Assembly (NCBI GenBank): GCA_016650445.1
Contig: JAENVS010000011.1
Location: 1-64,000, forward strand
DNA: 64,000 bases
Direction: 5' to 3'
Origin: Frankiaceae bacterium
GTDB lineage: Bacteria > Actinomycetota > Actinomycetes > Mycobacteriales > SCTD01
Below the pieces are notes generated by a model. That model searched no databases. It had not been told where the DNA came from and was given only the letters and a program-made list of their open reading frames with translations. Position numbers and translations under genes: made by a program. Positions 56,122 through 64,000 of the stretch are shown piece by piece (position 1 is the stretch's first letter; every line of letters starts with the position of its first letter).

Positions 56122-57081
56122 GTGAGATCGCCAGACGTCCTGGTGAAGGTGACGACCGAGCACCCCGACTGGCCATTGCTGCGCCAGACCCCCGGGAGCA
56201 GCGGCACGTGGGGGCGCTACCGGTTCGCTGTCAATGAGCCGGTCGAGGAATGCGACTACTGGGTCGTCTTCGAGGGGCTGCCCGCGCCCGAGACCGTGCA
56301 GTGCCGATCCGGCGCCACCCTTCTGGTCACGTGGGAGCCGCCCGCCGGCGTGCGCCCCGCCTACGAGCCGGGTTTCCTGCAGCAGTTCGGACAGGTGCTC
56401 ACCTGCCATCCCCGGCTACGGCACCCTCGCGTTTCGCGCGGCCAGCAAGGCCATCCTTGGTTCGTCGGGCGGAGCTATGACGAGCTGCGCCACGCGGCGC
56501 CACCTGCGAAAACGGTGCCGCTTGTCATCATCACGTCGGACAAGGCGTTCTCGCGCGGGCATCGCCAGCGATTCGAGTTCGCTCTGGCGTTGAAGGAGCG
56601 GTTCGGGGACGATGCACAGCTCGTCGGACGCGGGATCGCCGACTTCAAGGACAAGTGGGACGTGCTGGCGCCCGCCCGCTACGCGGTTGCTGCCGAGAAC
56701 GGCGTCTTCCGCGACTGGCTCACCGAGAAGCTGCCGGACTGCTACCTGACCGGCACTTTTCCGCTGTACCACGGTGCCCCCAATGCCGACCGCTACTTCG
56801 CGCGGGATTCGTTCGCGGCCATCGACGTGGCGGACCTTGACGGCTCGACCCGTCGCATCGAGGCACTGCTCTCGGATGAGGACCACTTCCCGAGGTCGCA
56901 ACCGGTGCTGGCGAAGGCGAAGGCTCGCTACCTCGACGAGCTCCAGCTCTTCCCGCTGCTGGCATCGCTCATCGAGGCCGACGCGGCAGCGCTCGAGCAG
57001 CCGCGCACCGCCGTGTCACTGCGGCCAGAACCGCCGGCCGCACTCCACAGGCGGCTCGTGAACCGCTGGGTCAGCAGATGA
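56122..57081 (+). CDS. GT10-like (alpha-1,3-fucosyltransferase family) glycosyltransferase
   Basis: The 319-residue protein has in its second half the GT10 pattern YAVAAENGVFRDWLTEKLPDCYLTGTFPLYHGAP, matching the conserved donor-binding motif (FxxxxENS, TEK, GTVPIYWGxP) of alpha-1,3-fucosyltransferases. The N-terminal half is divergent. GMD- and Fcl-like genes five kilobases on could make a GDP-6-deoxy or dideoxy sugar donor for it. GGAGG precedes GTG 56122. Its stop overlaps the next gene (ATGA). Confidence 0.75.
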   Translation: MRSPDVLVKVTTEHPDWPLLRQTPGSSGTWGRYRFAVNEPVEECDYWVVFEGLPAPETVQCRSGATLLVTWEPPAGVRPAYEPGFLQQFGQVLTCHPRLRHPRVSRGQQGHPWFVGRSYDELRHAAPPAKTVPLVIITSDKAFSRGHRQRFEFALALKERFGDDAQLVGRGIADFKDKWDVLAPARYAVAAENGVFRDWLTEKLPDCYLTGTFPLYHGAPNADRYFARDSFAAIDVADLDGSTRRIEALLSDEDHFPRSQPVLAKAKARYLDELQLFPLLASLIEADAAALEQPRTAVSLRPEPPAALHRRLVNRWVSR

Positions 57082-58034
57082 GCGCGCCCATGGTCTCGGT
57101 GGTCATGCCCGTGTTCAACGGTGAGCGCTACCTGCAGGAGGCACTGGACTCGGTCCTCGGGCAGACCTGGACCGACCTGGAGCTGGTCGTTGTCGACGAC
57201 GGGTCGACAGATGGAACCGCCGAGATCCTCCGACGACAGTCGGATGACCGGGTTCGCGTACTCAGCCAGCGCAACACGGGGATCGCCGGCGCGCTTAACG
57301 CAGGCATCAAGGCGGCGCGCGGCCGCTACGTGGCACGTATGGACGCCGACGACCGCTCGTTGCCCGACCGCCTGTCGCGACAGCTGGGGCGCCTCGAGCT
57401 CGAGCCCGATCTGGCGCTGCTCGGTGCGAGCTTCTACAGCATCAGTGACGACGGACACCGGCTCGATCTCGTCCCCACCCTTCTCGCCGATGAAGAGCTG
57501 CGGCGCGACCTGTTCGTGCGCTGCCCATTCGGTCACGGCACCGTCGTGGCCAGGCGACAGGTCCTGCTCGAAGTCGGGGGCTACGACGCCAGAGCAGTCC
57601 CCGCCGAGGACTACGACCTGTGGAGCCGGGTGATGGCCGCGCACCGGGTGGCCAATCTCCCCGAGGCTCTCTACGAGTACCGCGTGCACCCCGGCAACAC
57701 CCCGAAGAGCCGGGGCCAGCTCGCTGCGGAAGCTGTCCGAGACCGGGTCTGGCAGACAGCCCTTCTCGAGCCGCCGTCACCACCCCAGGTCGTTAGCGAC
57801 GTCCGTCGCTACCTGTCCACGGGGGACCTGGGCCGGTCGCTCGCGTCCGCATACGTCCGCCAGCACCTCTCACTGCTGCGTGAGTGCGCACGACGCGGAC
57901 GCTGGAGCGCCGTGCTACGGCTCGCACCTGTTCTCCTGCTGTGCCCCCTGGTCGTCGTGCCGGGACTCGGGCGCGTCATGCGACGTCAGCTCACGCCCAT
58001 CGTGCGGAAGATGGCAGCGAACCGGGCACGGTAG
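57078..58034 (+). CDS. GT2-family glycosyltransferase
   Basis: The 318-residue GT-A protein has VSVVMPVFNGERYLQEALDSVL, the nucleotide-binding VVVDDGSTDGT and metal-binding ARMDADD (DxD), then a late AEDYDLWSR, the usual acidic catalytic region. A hydrophobic C-terminal segment (LAPVLLLCPLVVVPG) may hold it to the membrane. It overlaps the GT10-like gene by four bases. Its 3' end overlaps the convergent CgeB-like gene by 49 bases. Confidence 0.9.
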   Translation: MSAPMVSVVMPVFNGERYLQEALDSVLGQTWTDLELVVVDDGSTDGTAEILRRQSDDRVRVLSQRNTGIAGALNAGIKAARGRYVARMDADDRSLPDRLSRQLGRLELEPDLALLGASFYSISDDGHRLDLVPTLLADEELRRDLFVRCPFGHGTVVARRQVLLEVGGYDARAVPAEDYDLWSRVMAAHRVANLPEALYEYRVHPGNTPKSRGQLAAEAVRDRVWQTALLEPPSPPQVVSDVRRYLSTGDLGRSLASAYVRQHLSLLRECARRGRWSAVLRLAPVLLLCPLVVVPGLGRVMRRQLTPIVRKMAANRAR

Positions 58035-59008
58035 GTGTGCTCAGCGTGGGTCCGGCGGTGACCTGCCGCAGCCACCCTGGCGCGCTCAGCCTCATGACCG
58101 AGGTAGTGCTTCGCCTGCGCGACCATGTCCTCCGCGTCGTCGTACAGGGCGATCTCCACGCCGGGCTCGAAGTACTCCTCGATGCCCTCGGTGCGCCCGT
58201 CGAGCAGGAAGCCACCGCAGGCGGGCACCTCGAAGGTGCGGCCCTTGATCTGCGGCTCGCCGCCCTGTGACGCCTCGACGAGGTTCAGGTTGAGGCGGCT
58301 CTGCTCGAAGATCTCAAGCATGGACTCCTGCGAACAGCGGGTCCGGGCCCGGATGCGCTCGAGGCGGTCGCGCCCGCCACTCGCGCCGATGACGGGCAGC
58401 CGAGCTATCACGCGGTCCGCGAAGCGGACGTCCCAACCCGTACCCCACCGCTGTACGTCCAGCCCGGCCTCACGTAGGCGCTGCAGCGTCTCGGGGCGGT
58501 CGCCGTAGCACTGCCCGACGAACGTCACGTCGTAGCGCAACGGCAGCCCTCGCCGGCGATAGAGCGAGTCAGCTGCCGCCCACTGGGTCTTGATGACGCT
58601 GTCGTAGCCGATCGCGGCGTACTTCGGCAGGGCGGACGCGGCGGTCGTCGACACCGAGGTGAAGCAGGGCGCCCACCGCTGCGTGAAGGACTCGAACCGC
58701 CAGTGGTCGTCGCAGAACCAGTTGAAGGTCGGGATCCCGCTGCTCGTGATGCCCGACACGACGTCGGGGTCCAGCTCGTCATTGGTCAAGCAGGCGAACA
58801 GCAGATCGGGCGTGGTGGCCATCGCTCGACGGGCCAGCTCGGCGTTCATGGCATCGCGACCGAGCCCCGCCAGCAGGGTGCCGGTGTCGAAGTAGTCGAT
58901 GTCGTGACCCATCGCGACCAGCGACTCGTAGAAGTTGCTGTGCTCGAAGCTGGGCCCGCGGTCCTGATGGCCGTAGTCGTAGCGGTAGGCGACGTACAGG
59001 ATCCGCAT
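57986..59008 (-). CDS. CgeB-like glycosyltransferase
   Basis: The 340-residue GT-B-like protein starts at ATG 59008 (MRILYVAYRYDYG, with GAGGG upstream; ATG 59026 is possible). It resembles the spore-maturation CgeB/DUF3880 family, with DYFDTGTL, FNWFCDDHWR, LNLVEASQGGEPQIKGRTFEVPACGGFLL and a C-terminal EYFEPGVEIALYDD. These are cytoplasmic glycosyltransferases. The sugar is unknown. It diverges from the GT2 gene at 59043. Confidence 0.85.
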   Translation of the reverse strand: MRILYVAYRYDYGHQDRGPSFEHSNFYESLVAMGHDIDYFDTGTLLAGLGRDAMNAELARRAMATTPDLLFACLTNDELDPDVVSGITSSGIPTFNWFCDDHWRFESFTQRWAPCFTSVSTTAASALPKYAAIGYDSVIKTQWAAADSLYRRRGLPLRYDVTFVGQCYGDRPETLQRLREAGLDVQRWGTGWDVRFADRVIARLPVIGASGGRDRLERIRARTRCSQESMLEIFEQSRLNLNLVEASQGGEPQIKGRTFEVPACGGFLLDGRTEGIEEYFEPGVEIALYDDAEDMVAQAKHYLGHEAERARVAAAGHRRTHAEHTYRARFAAIFRTMGVS

Positions 59009-59030
59009 GGGTCCCTCGCTGGTCATGTGG

Positions 59031-59036
59031 CAGATT
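59031..59036 (+). promoter_or_regulatory. CAGATT hexamer six bases before the GT2 gene
   Basis: It is a weak -10 candidate at the same spacing as the leaderless set, and it supports ATG 59043. Confidence 0.3.
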
Positions 59037-59042
59037 CGTCAC

Positions 59043-59843
59043 ATGCACTCGACGCGCGAGCCGCGTGTGTCGGTCGTCGTCACAAATTACAACCACGCCG
59101 CCTACGTGCAGGCCGCCGTCGGCAGCGCTCTCGGCCAGACCACTCCGCCGCTCGAGGTTCTCGTCATCGACGACGGCTCGACCGACGACAGCCGCGAGCG
59201 CCTCGCGCAGTTCACGACGGACTCCCGGGTCCGGCTCCGGTTCCAGGCGAACCAGGGGATCGTCGCGTCCCGCAACCGTGGCCTGCGGGAGGCACAGGGC
59301 GACTGGGTCGTCTTCCTCGACAGCGACGACGAGCTGCTGCCCACCTTCATCGAACGGACGTACGGCGCGTGGAGCCAGCGTGCAGACGCCAGGGTCGCCG
59401 TGGTCTACACCAACGCACGCGTCGTCGGCGCAGCCGAAGGGGTGCTGCGCGCACGCAGCTTCAACCACCGGGCCTTGGCACTGGGCAACTACATCTACAA
59501 CTGCTGCCTGCTGAGACGGGACGCTGCGTTGGCCACCGGCGGCTATGACCCGGCGTTTCAGCGCAGCCACGAGGACTGGGACCTGTTCCTCCGGATCGTC
59601 GAGGCCGGCTCCCGCGGCCTGCACGTGCCGGAGTCGCTGTTCCTCTACCGCCGACACGAGGCGGCGAGCCGGAACATCAACAGCGCGCAGGAGTACGCCG
59701 CAGTTGTCGCCTTGATGATCGAACGCCACCCCGCGACGTACTCGTCCTGGCTGAACCGCAGGCTGGTCCAGCGCCGTATCCCGGGGCTGGCGCTGCTGCT
59801 CTGGGTACGCCGGCAGTTCCGCCCACGGCTGCCCCAGCCGTAG
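59043..59843 (+). CDS. GT2-family glycosyltransferase
   Basis: The 266-residue protein has VSVVVTNYNHAAYVQAAVGSAL, VIDDGSTDDS, FLDSDDEL (DxD) and a late HEDWDLFLR. These are the GT2 fold and metal site. ATG 59043 is preferred to 59007 because the latter lies inside the divergent gene's start region. The acceptor and donor are unknown. It is the last glycosyltransferase before the GDP-sugar genes. Confidence 0.88.
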   Translation: MHSTREPRVSVVVTNYNHAAYVQAAVGSALGQTTPPLEVLVIDDGSTDDSRERLAQFTTDSRVRLRFQANQGIVASRNRGLREAQGDWVVFLDSDDELLPTFIERTYGAWSQRADARVAVVYTNARVVGAAEGVLRARSFNHRALALGNYIYNCCLLRRDAALATGGYDPAFQRSHEDWDLFLRIVEAGSRGLHVPESLFLYRRHEAASRNINSAQEYAAVVALMIERHPATYSSWLNRRLVQRRIPGLALLLWVRRQFRPRLPQP

Positions 59844-59867
59844 ACCTGACCGCCTCGTGTCGACGGA

Positions 59868-59873
59868 TAGGCT
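59868..59873 (+). promoter_or_regulatory. -10 hexamer TAGGCT before the GDP-sugar operon
   Basis: TAGGCT lies about 50 bases before ATG 59925, and GAGGAGCGAGAG is the ribosome binding site. It is the only visible promoter for the three-gene run ending at 63048. Confidence 0.4.
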
Positions 59874-59924
59874 GGGCCGCTGAGGAAGTCCGGGGGTCAG
59901 GGCGGGACGAGGAGCGAGAGCGGC

Positions 59925-60863
59925 ATGCGGGTCCTGGTGACCGGAGCTGGTGGCATGGTGGGCCGAGCGCTCGTCGCCCGGCTTCATCAGCCCACCGACG
60001 CCGAGCTGCTCACCCCCCGCCGGGACGAGCTCGACTTGCTGGATCGGGCCGAGGTGGCCAGGTACTTCACCAAGCACCAGCCGGACGTCGTCATCCACGC
60101 CGCCGGCCGGGTCGGCGGAATCGCGGACAACATCGCCGACCCCGTCACGTTCCTGCGCGACAACGCAGCGATGGGCATCAACGTCGTCGGCAGTGCCCTG
60201 GACACCGGCGTAGCGAGGCTGCTCAACATCGGCAGCTCATGCATGTACCCGCGGGACTGGCGGCAGCCGCTGGTCGAGGAGGACCTCCTGCAAGGAGCGC
60301 TCGAGCCCACGAACGAGGGCTATGCGATCGCGAAGATCATGACGGAGCGCCTGTGCCGGTACGCCGCCGCCGACGGCAAGACCTATCGGACGGTGATCCC
60401 CTCGAACCTCTACGGGCCGCACGACCACTTCGAGGCCGCCCGCGCGCACCTGGTGGCGGCGGCGATCGCCAAGGTGCACCGCGCCAAGACCGACCGTGCT
60501 CCGACCGTGGAGGTCTGGGGTGACGGCACTGCGAGACGCGAGTTCACCTACGTCGATGACCTCGCCACCTGGGTCAGTCAGGTCCTCGGCCGGCTCGAAG
60601 AGCTGCCCGTTGCGGTGAACGCCGGGTCGGGGACCGATCACAGCGTCCGTGAGTACTACGAGCTGATCAGCGATGTCGTCGGCTATGACGGCGAGCTGAC
60701 CTTCGACACCTCCCGCCCCGTCGGGATGCGCCAGAAGCTGATGGACTCGTCCCTCGCGGCCGCCGCCGGATGGCGTCCCGCTACCTCGCTCGCTGACGGG
60801 CTCCGACAGACGTACAGCTGGTACCTGGAGCACGCTGCGCCTTCAGCGAGCGGCGTCTCGTGA
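59925..60863 (+). CDS. GDP-colitose synthase (ColC)- or GDP-L-fucose synthase-like
   Basis: The 312-residue short extended SDR has TGAGGMVGRAL, HAAGRVGGIADN, SSCMYPRD (with the Cys used in epimerisation by GDP-fucose synthase) and YAIAK, and NLYGPHDHFE. These are the Fcl/WcaG hallmarks. ColC, which completes GDP-colitose, is a close relative. The neighbour is a ColD-like dehydratase and the next is GMD, so the colitose role is at least as likely as the fucose role. The start is well defined, and the next gene overlaps its stop (GTGA). Confidence 0.88.
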   Translation: MRVLVTGAGGMVGRALVARLHQPTDAELLTPRRDELDLLDRAEVARYFTKHQPDVVIHAAGRVGGIADNIADPVTFLRDNAAMGINVVGSALDTGVARLLNIGSSCMYPRDWRQPLVEEDLLQGALEPTNEGYAIAKIMTERLCRYAAADGKTYRTVIPSNLYGPHDHFEAARAHLVAAAIAKVHRAKTDRAPTVEVWGDGTARREFTYVDDLATWVSQVLGRLEELPVAVNAGSGTDHSVREYYELISDVVGYDGELTFDTSRPVGMRQKLMDSSLAAAAGWRPATSLADGLRQTYSWYLEHAAPSASGVS

Positions 60864-62041
60864 CCAGCTATCCGCTCGCGACGACGTCCTGGGACGAGCG
60901 AGAGCTCGAGGCGATCCGGGCGGTCATGGCAAGCGGCCACTTCACCATGGGTGAGCGGGTCCGGGAGTTCGAGTCGGCGTTCGCGGCGTTCGTCGGGTCG
61001 CGGTACGCCGTCATGTCCAACAGCGGCTCGTCCGCCAACCTGCTGATGGTCGCCGCCGCGTGTCACCGTGCCGACTCACCACTCAGGCCGGGCGACGAGG
61101 TCATCGTCCCTGCCGTCAGCTGGGGGACGACGTATTACCCCGTGGCGCAATACGGCTTGCGGCTGCGCTTCGTCGATGTCGACCTGCGGACGTTGAACCT
61201 CGACGTCGCGCAGGCCGCCGCGGCTGTGACGCCGCGGACGCGCGCCGTCCTGGCGGTCAACCTCCTCGGTGCGCCGAACCAGTTCGACCAGCTGGAGTCG
61301 CTGTGCGCGGACAACGGATTGCTGCTGCTCGAGGACAACTGCGAGGCGCTGGGAGCCAGCTTCGCCGGTCGGCAGACCGGCACGTTCGGCGCGATGGGGA
61401 CGTTCAGCTTCTTCTTCTCGCACCACATGTCCACGATGGAAGGTGGGATGTCGGTCACCGACGACCGCGAGCTGGCCGAGCTGATGACCTCGCTTCGTGC
61501 ACACGGGTGGACGCGCGAGCTCGGTGACGACAACCTCGTGCACCCCAAGGTCGGCAATGACTTCGACGACCTGTTCCGCTTCGTCCTGCCTGGGTACAAC
61601 CTGCGTCCGCTGGAGATGGAAGCGGCCATCGGGCTGGTGCAGCTCGACAAGCTGCCGTCCATGCTCGCCGAGCGACGAGCCAACGCGACGCGGTTCCTCG
61701 CCCTCTTCCGTGGTCGAGACGACGTCATCATCCAGGAACCACCGGGTGACTCGTCGTGGTTCGGCTTCTCCTTCGTCCTCAGCGGGCCGTTGGAGGGACG
61801 TCGCGCTCAGGTCGCTGCGGCGCTCGCCGCTGCCGACGTCGAGTGCCGCCCCATCGTCGCCGGTGACTTCACCAAGAATCCTGTCATCAAGCTGATGCCA
61901 CACGACATCGCCGGCGAGCTGCCCAACGCAGGCCGCATCGACCGCGACGGCCTCTTCGTGGGCAACCACCACTACCCGCTCGACGAGGAGCTTCAGTTGC
62001 TGGCTCGGGTTCTGGACGACGTCTCCGCAGGTGCGGCGTGA
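60860..62041 (+). CDS. ColD-like PLP-dependent GDP-4-keto-6-deoxymannose 3-dehydratase
   Basis: The 393-residue DegT/DnrJ/EryC1 fold protein carries, in place of the usual PLP-binding lysine, the sequence [14 protein letters not shown] with His at residue 188. In E. coli ColD this lysine is also replaced by His188, and the enzyme removes the 3-hydroxyl of GDP-4-keto-6-deoxymannose. Other features fit: [10 protein letters not shown] near residue 55, [12 protein letters not shown] and [11 protein letters not shown]. Without the lysine it should not work as an ordinary aminotransferase. It overlaps both neighbours. Confidence 0.88.
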   Translation: MTSYPLATTSWDERELEAIRAVMASGHFTMGERVREFESAFAAFVGSRYAVMSNSGSSANLLMVAAACHRADSPLRPGDEVIVPAVSWGTTYYPVAQYGLRLRFVDVDLRTLNLDVAQAAAAVTPRTRAVLAVNLLGAPNQFDQLESLCADNGLLLLEDNCEALGASFAGRQTGTFGAMGTFSFFFSHHMSTMEGGMSVTDDRELAELMTSLRAHGWTRELGDDNLVHPKVGNDFDDLFRFVLPGYNLRPLEMEAAIGLVQLDKLPSMLAERRANATRFLALFRGRDDVIIQEPPGDSSWFGFSFVLSGPLEGRRAQVAAALAAADVECRPIVAGDFTKNPVIKLMPHDIAGELPNAGRIDRDGLFVGNHHYPLDEELQLLARVLDDVSAGAA

Positions 62042-63048
62042 AGTCGGCGCTGATCACCGGCATCACCGGCCAGGACGGCTCGTACCTCGCCGAGCTGCTG
62101 CTCGAGAAGGGCTACGAGGTGCACGGGGTCATCCGCCGTTCCTCGTCGTTCAACACCGAGCGACTCGACGGAATCTTCCAGGACCCGCACGAGAGCAACA
62201 GGCGGTTGTACCTGCACTACGGCGACCTGCACGACGGCGTGGGCCTCGTCAACCTCCTACGTGAGACGCAGCCGGACGAGGTCTACAACCTCGGCGCCAT
62301 GAGCCACGTGAAGGTCTCTTTCGAAATGCCGGAGTACACGGGATCGGTCGATGGGATCGGCACGATCCGGCTGCTCGAGGCCATCCGGTCGGCCAAGCTC
62401 GACTGCCGCTTCTACCAGGCCTCCACCTCGGAGATGTTCGGGGCGTCACCGCCCCCGCAGAGCGAGCTGACGCCGTTCTACCCCCGCAGCCCCTACGGCG
62501 CGGCGAAGCTCTACGCGCACTGGGTGACGGTCAACTACCGCGAGGCGTACGACCTGTTCGCGGTCAGCGGCATCCTGTTCAACCACGAGTCGCCGCGCCG
62601 CGGTGAGACGTTCGTGACGCGCAAGATCACTCGCGCGATCGCACGGATCCGGGCCGGCATGCAGGAGCACGTCTACCTCGGCAACCTCGATGCCGTGCGC
62701 GACTGGGGCTACGCCCCGGAGTACGTCGAGGGGATGTGGCGGATGCTGCAGCACGACGAACCCACCGACTTCGTCCTTGCCACGGGACGTGGCTCGACCG
62801 TGCGTGAGTTCGCCACAGGCGCGTTCGCACACGCTGGCCTCGACTGGTCAGCACACGTCAAGCTCGATCCCGCCTACCAGCGACCGACCGAGGTCGACGC
62901 GCTCGCGGGTGACCCGACGAAGGCGCGGACCCTGCTCGGCTGGGAGGCCACCGTGCACGTCGACCAGCTGGCCCAGCTGATGGTCGACGCCGACATCACC
63001 CAGCTCGATGACGAGCTCGGCGGACGCAAGGTCCGCCTCGACCGCTGA
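62038..63048 (+). CDS. gmd: GDP-mannose 4,6-dehydratase
   Basis: The 336-residue protein has [39 protein letters not shown] (Ser/Thr and Glu of the active site), [12 protein letters not shown] (Tyr/Lys pair), [16 protein letters not shown] and [11 protein letters not shown]. All are signature segments of GMD. It converts GDP-mannose to GDP-4-keto-6-deoxymannose, the substrate of both ColD and Fcl. GTG 62038 overlaps the colD-like stop. Confidence 0.95.
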   Translation: MKSALITGITGQDGSYLAELLLEKGYEVHGVIRRSSSFNTERLDGIFQDPHESNRRLYLHYGDLHDGVGLVNLLRETQPDEVYNLGAMSHVKVSFEMPEYTGSVDGIGTIRLLEAIRSAKLDCRFYQASTSEMFGASPPPQSELTPFYPRSPYGAAKLYAHWVTVNYREAYDLFAVSGILFNHESPRRGETFVTRKITRAIARIRAGMQEHVYLGNLDAVRDWGYAPEYVEGMWRMLQHDEPTDFVLATGRGSTVREFATGAFAHAGLDWSAHVKLDPAYQRPTEVDALAGDPTKARTLLGWEATVHVDQLAQLMVDADITQLDDELGGRKVRLDR

Positions 63049-63065
63049 CCGTGGCGAGCCGTCAG
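63045..63065. terminator. Short inverted repeat with both stop codons
   Basis: CTGAC (63045-63049) and GTCAG (63061-63065) hold the TGA of gmd and the TGA of the convergent gene. It is weak, but the same motif occurs at 6448 and 11760. Confidence 0.25.
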
Positions 63066-64000
63066 GCGCGGACCGGGTCCTCTGGAAGCTCACGGACGCG
63101 GTGCACGAGGTGGTAGGCCCCCACGCACGCGAGCACGCCGATGGCCCAGAGGACCTGCCCCCGGTGCCGGAAGGCGGTACCGAGGTTGCCCTCGAACAAC
63201 GCCGACATCGTGAGGAATCCGAGAGTGAAGATCACCGGAAAGGCGACCACGCGCCGCGACGCGCGCATGCACCACGTGCCGATGGCAGCCATGGCGTAGA
63301 GGACCAACCACAGCAGGTTCTCGAGCTGTGCGAACCGCGATCCGAGCCCCGTCGGGCGCTCCCACAAGAACGGACGCAGGGAGACCGAGACCAGGCCGAC
63401 GGGTAGGTCGCGGAGGTCTGCCCGCGCCGTCGATCCCTCCGTGTCAGGGAGAGGGCGTGCACCCGCCGGCTTCTGAGCAGTCACGGTTGTCGACGGAGAC
63501 GGTGCCGGCTTGACGATGGCCGAGTCCGCGCCCTCCGCGAGATGCCGTTGGATCGACGCGAGGACGGGCACGTTCTCGGCGACCAACGTGATTCCTCCGA
63601 CACCGGCGCCCGTGAGGATCGGGACCACCAGCATCAGCACAGCCGCGCCGGCGGGCACGACGGCTCGTCGGGCCGCCCCCGCGATGCACGTGGCCAGCAC
63701 GAGCGACCAAGCGGCGACGATGAGGACGTAAGGCCGCAGGTGACCTAACGCGAACAGGCATGTCCCGGCGGCGAGCAACAGCCAGAGCAGATGCGCCGTT
63801 CGGTAGGTCCGAAGGCCGATGGCGCAGCACAAGGCCAGAAGAGCGAGAGCAGCCCACACCGCGGACTCCCGCAGCACGAGCGATGACCACAGGACCTGTG
63901 AGGGCAGCACCGCGACGAGCAGCCCGGCCGCCACCGCCCACCTGACGGGAAGCAGCTCCAACGCGAGCCGGCAGGCACCAGCGGCAGCGACGGCGCCGCC
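63062..64000 (-). CDS. Polytopic membrane protein, polymerase-like (5' truncated)
   Basis: The open frame continues past the right edge, so the N terminus is missing; a TTG at 63961 is not a trusted start. The visible ~313 residues hold about seven membrane helices and a Pro/Thr/Ala-rich exported loop. The C-terminal part has VSLRPFLWERP, SRFAQLENLLWL and SALFEGNLGTAFRHRGQ, wording that recurs in actinobacterial Wzy-type or O-antigen-polymerase-like proteins. It is convergent with gmd. I infer, without proof, that it polymerises the polysaccharide made by this cluster. Confidence 0.7.
   Translation of the reverse strand, partial: GGAVAAAGACRLALELLPVRWAVAAGLLVAVLPSQVLWSSLVLRESAVWAALALLALCCAIGLRTYRTAHLLWLLLAAGTCLFALGHLRPYVLIVAAWSLVLATCIAGAARRAVVPAGAAVLMLVVPILTGAGVGGITLVAENVPVLASIQRHLAEGADSAIVKPAPSPSTTVTAQKPAGARPLPDTEGSTARADLRDLPVGLVSVSLRPFLWERPTGLGSRFAQLENLLWLVLYAMAAIGTWCMRASRRVVAFPVIFTLGFLTMSALFEGNLGTAFRHRGQVLWAIGVLACVGAYHLVHRVRELPEDPVRA

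Overview
The window is high-GC DNA (most lines count 65-80% G+C) with short, often overlapping genes, GTG starts, and several actinobacterial markers: a SigE-RseA-RseB-HtrA-TatB-Mrp block, DUF3117, DUF6758, a DivIVA-domain membrane protein and a furA-katG pair. It is a chromosomal segment of an Actinomycetota member. Genus cannot be settled from sequence alone. I saw no rRNA, tRNA, CRISPR array, insertion sequence or prophage, and no stretch over 300 bases without a gene.

Layout. 1-12.4 kb: end of an NrfD-like membrane protein with an Ig-like tail, an MtfA-type peptidase, a PHP-MarC operon, the TldD/TldE protease pair, a mesaconyl-CoA-hydratase-like MaoC protein, DUF2332, and a cyclase/NTPase regulator. 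12.4-20.5 kb: a secreted Asp-box protein, an acyl-CoA dehydrogenase, a small secreted protein, and a subtilase ending in 13 SSWYA repeats whose stop codon overlaps the start of a membrane GGDEF-EAL protein. 20.6-23.2 kb: an SDR-PhzF-EamA operon. 23.3-27.6 kb: an MgtE_N/CBS protein, DUF1003, and a PilB ATPase fused to zinc ribbons and a receiver domain.

27.6-36.5 kb: AzlCD, two CoA-ester lyases, Mrp, TatB, HtrA, RseB, RseA, SigE and an O-methyltransferase, in an order resembling the mycobacterial Rv1220c-Rv1232c region. 36.5-45 kb: furA-katG, a frameshifted DUF559-like gene, PepA, DUF3117, PaaX/PaaG-like genes and a toxin-antitoxin pair with a palindromic operator. 45-64 kb: a large surface-polysaccharide region with UXS-like and other sugar epimerases, a WecA/TagO-type initiating transferase, GT4, GT2, GT10-like and CgeB-like glycosyltransferases, methyltransferases, a Wzx-type flippase, and a three-gene set (Fcl/ColC-like, ColD-like, GMD) that could convert GDP-mannose to GDP-colitose. 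The window ends inside a polymerase-like membrane protein.

Two recurring signals stand out. At least eleven genes have a TANNNT hexamer six or seven bases before the start codon, the layout of leaderless transcripts; three more have a CAGAYT hexamer there. Three genes (PHP, PepA, Fur) have no ATG/GTG/TTG start that keeps their conserved N terminus, and appear to use CTG, CTG and ATC. Four genes match parts of the actinobacterial ethylmalonyl-CoA pathway, although ccr and the mutase are not in the window.
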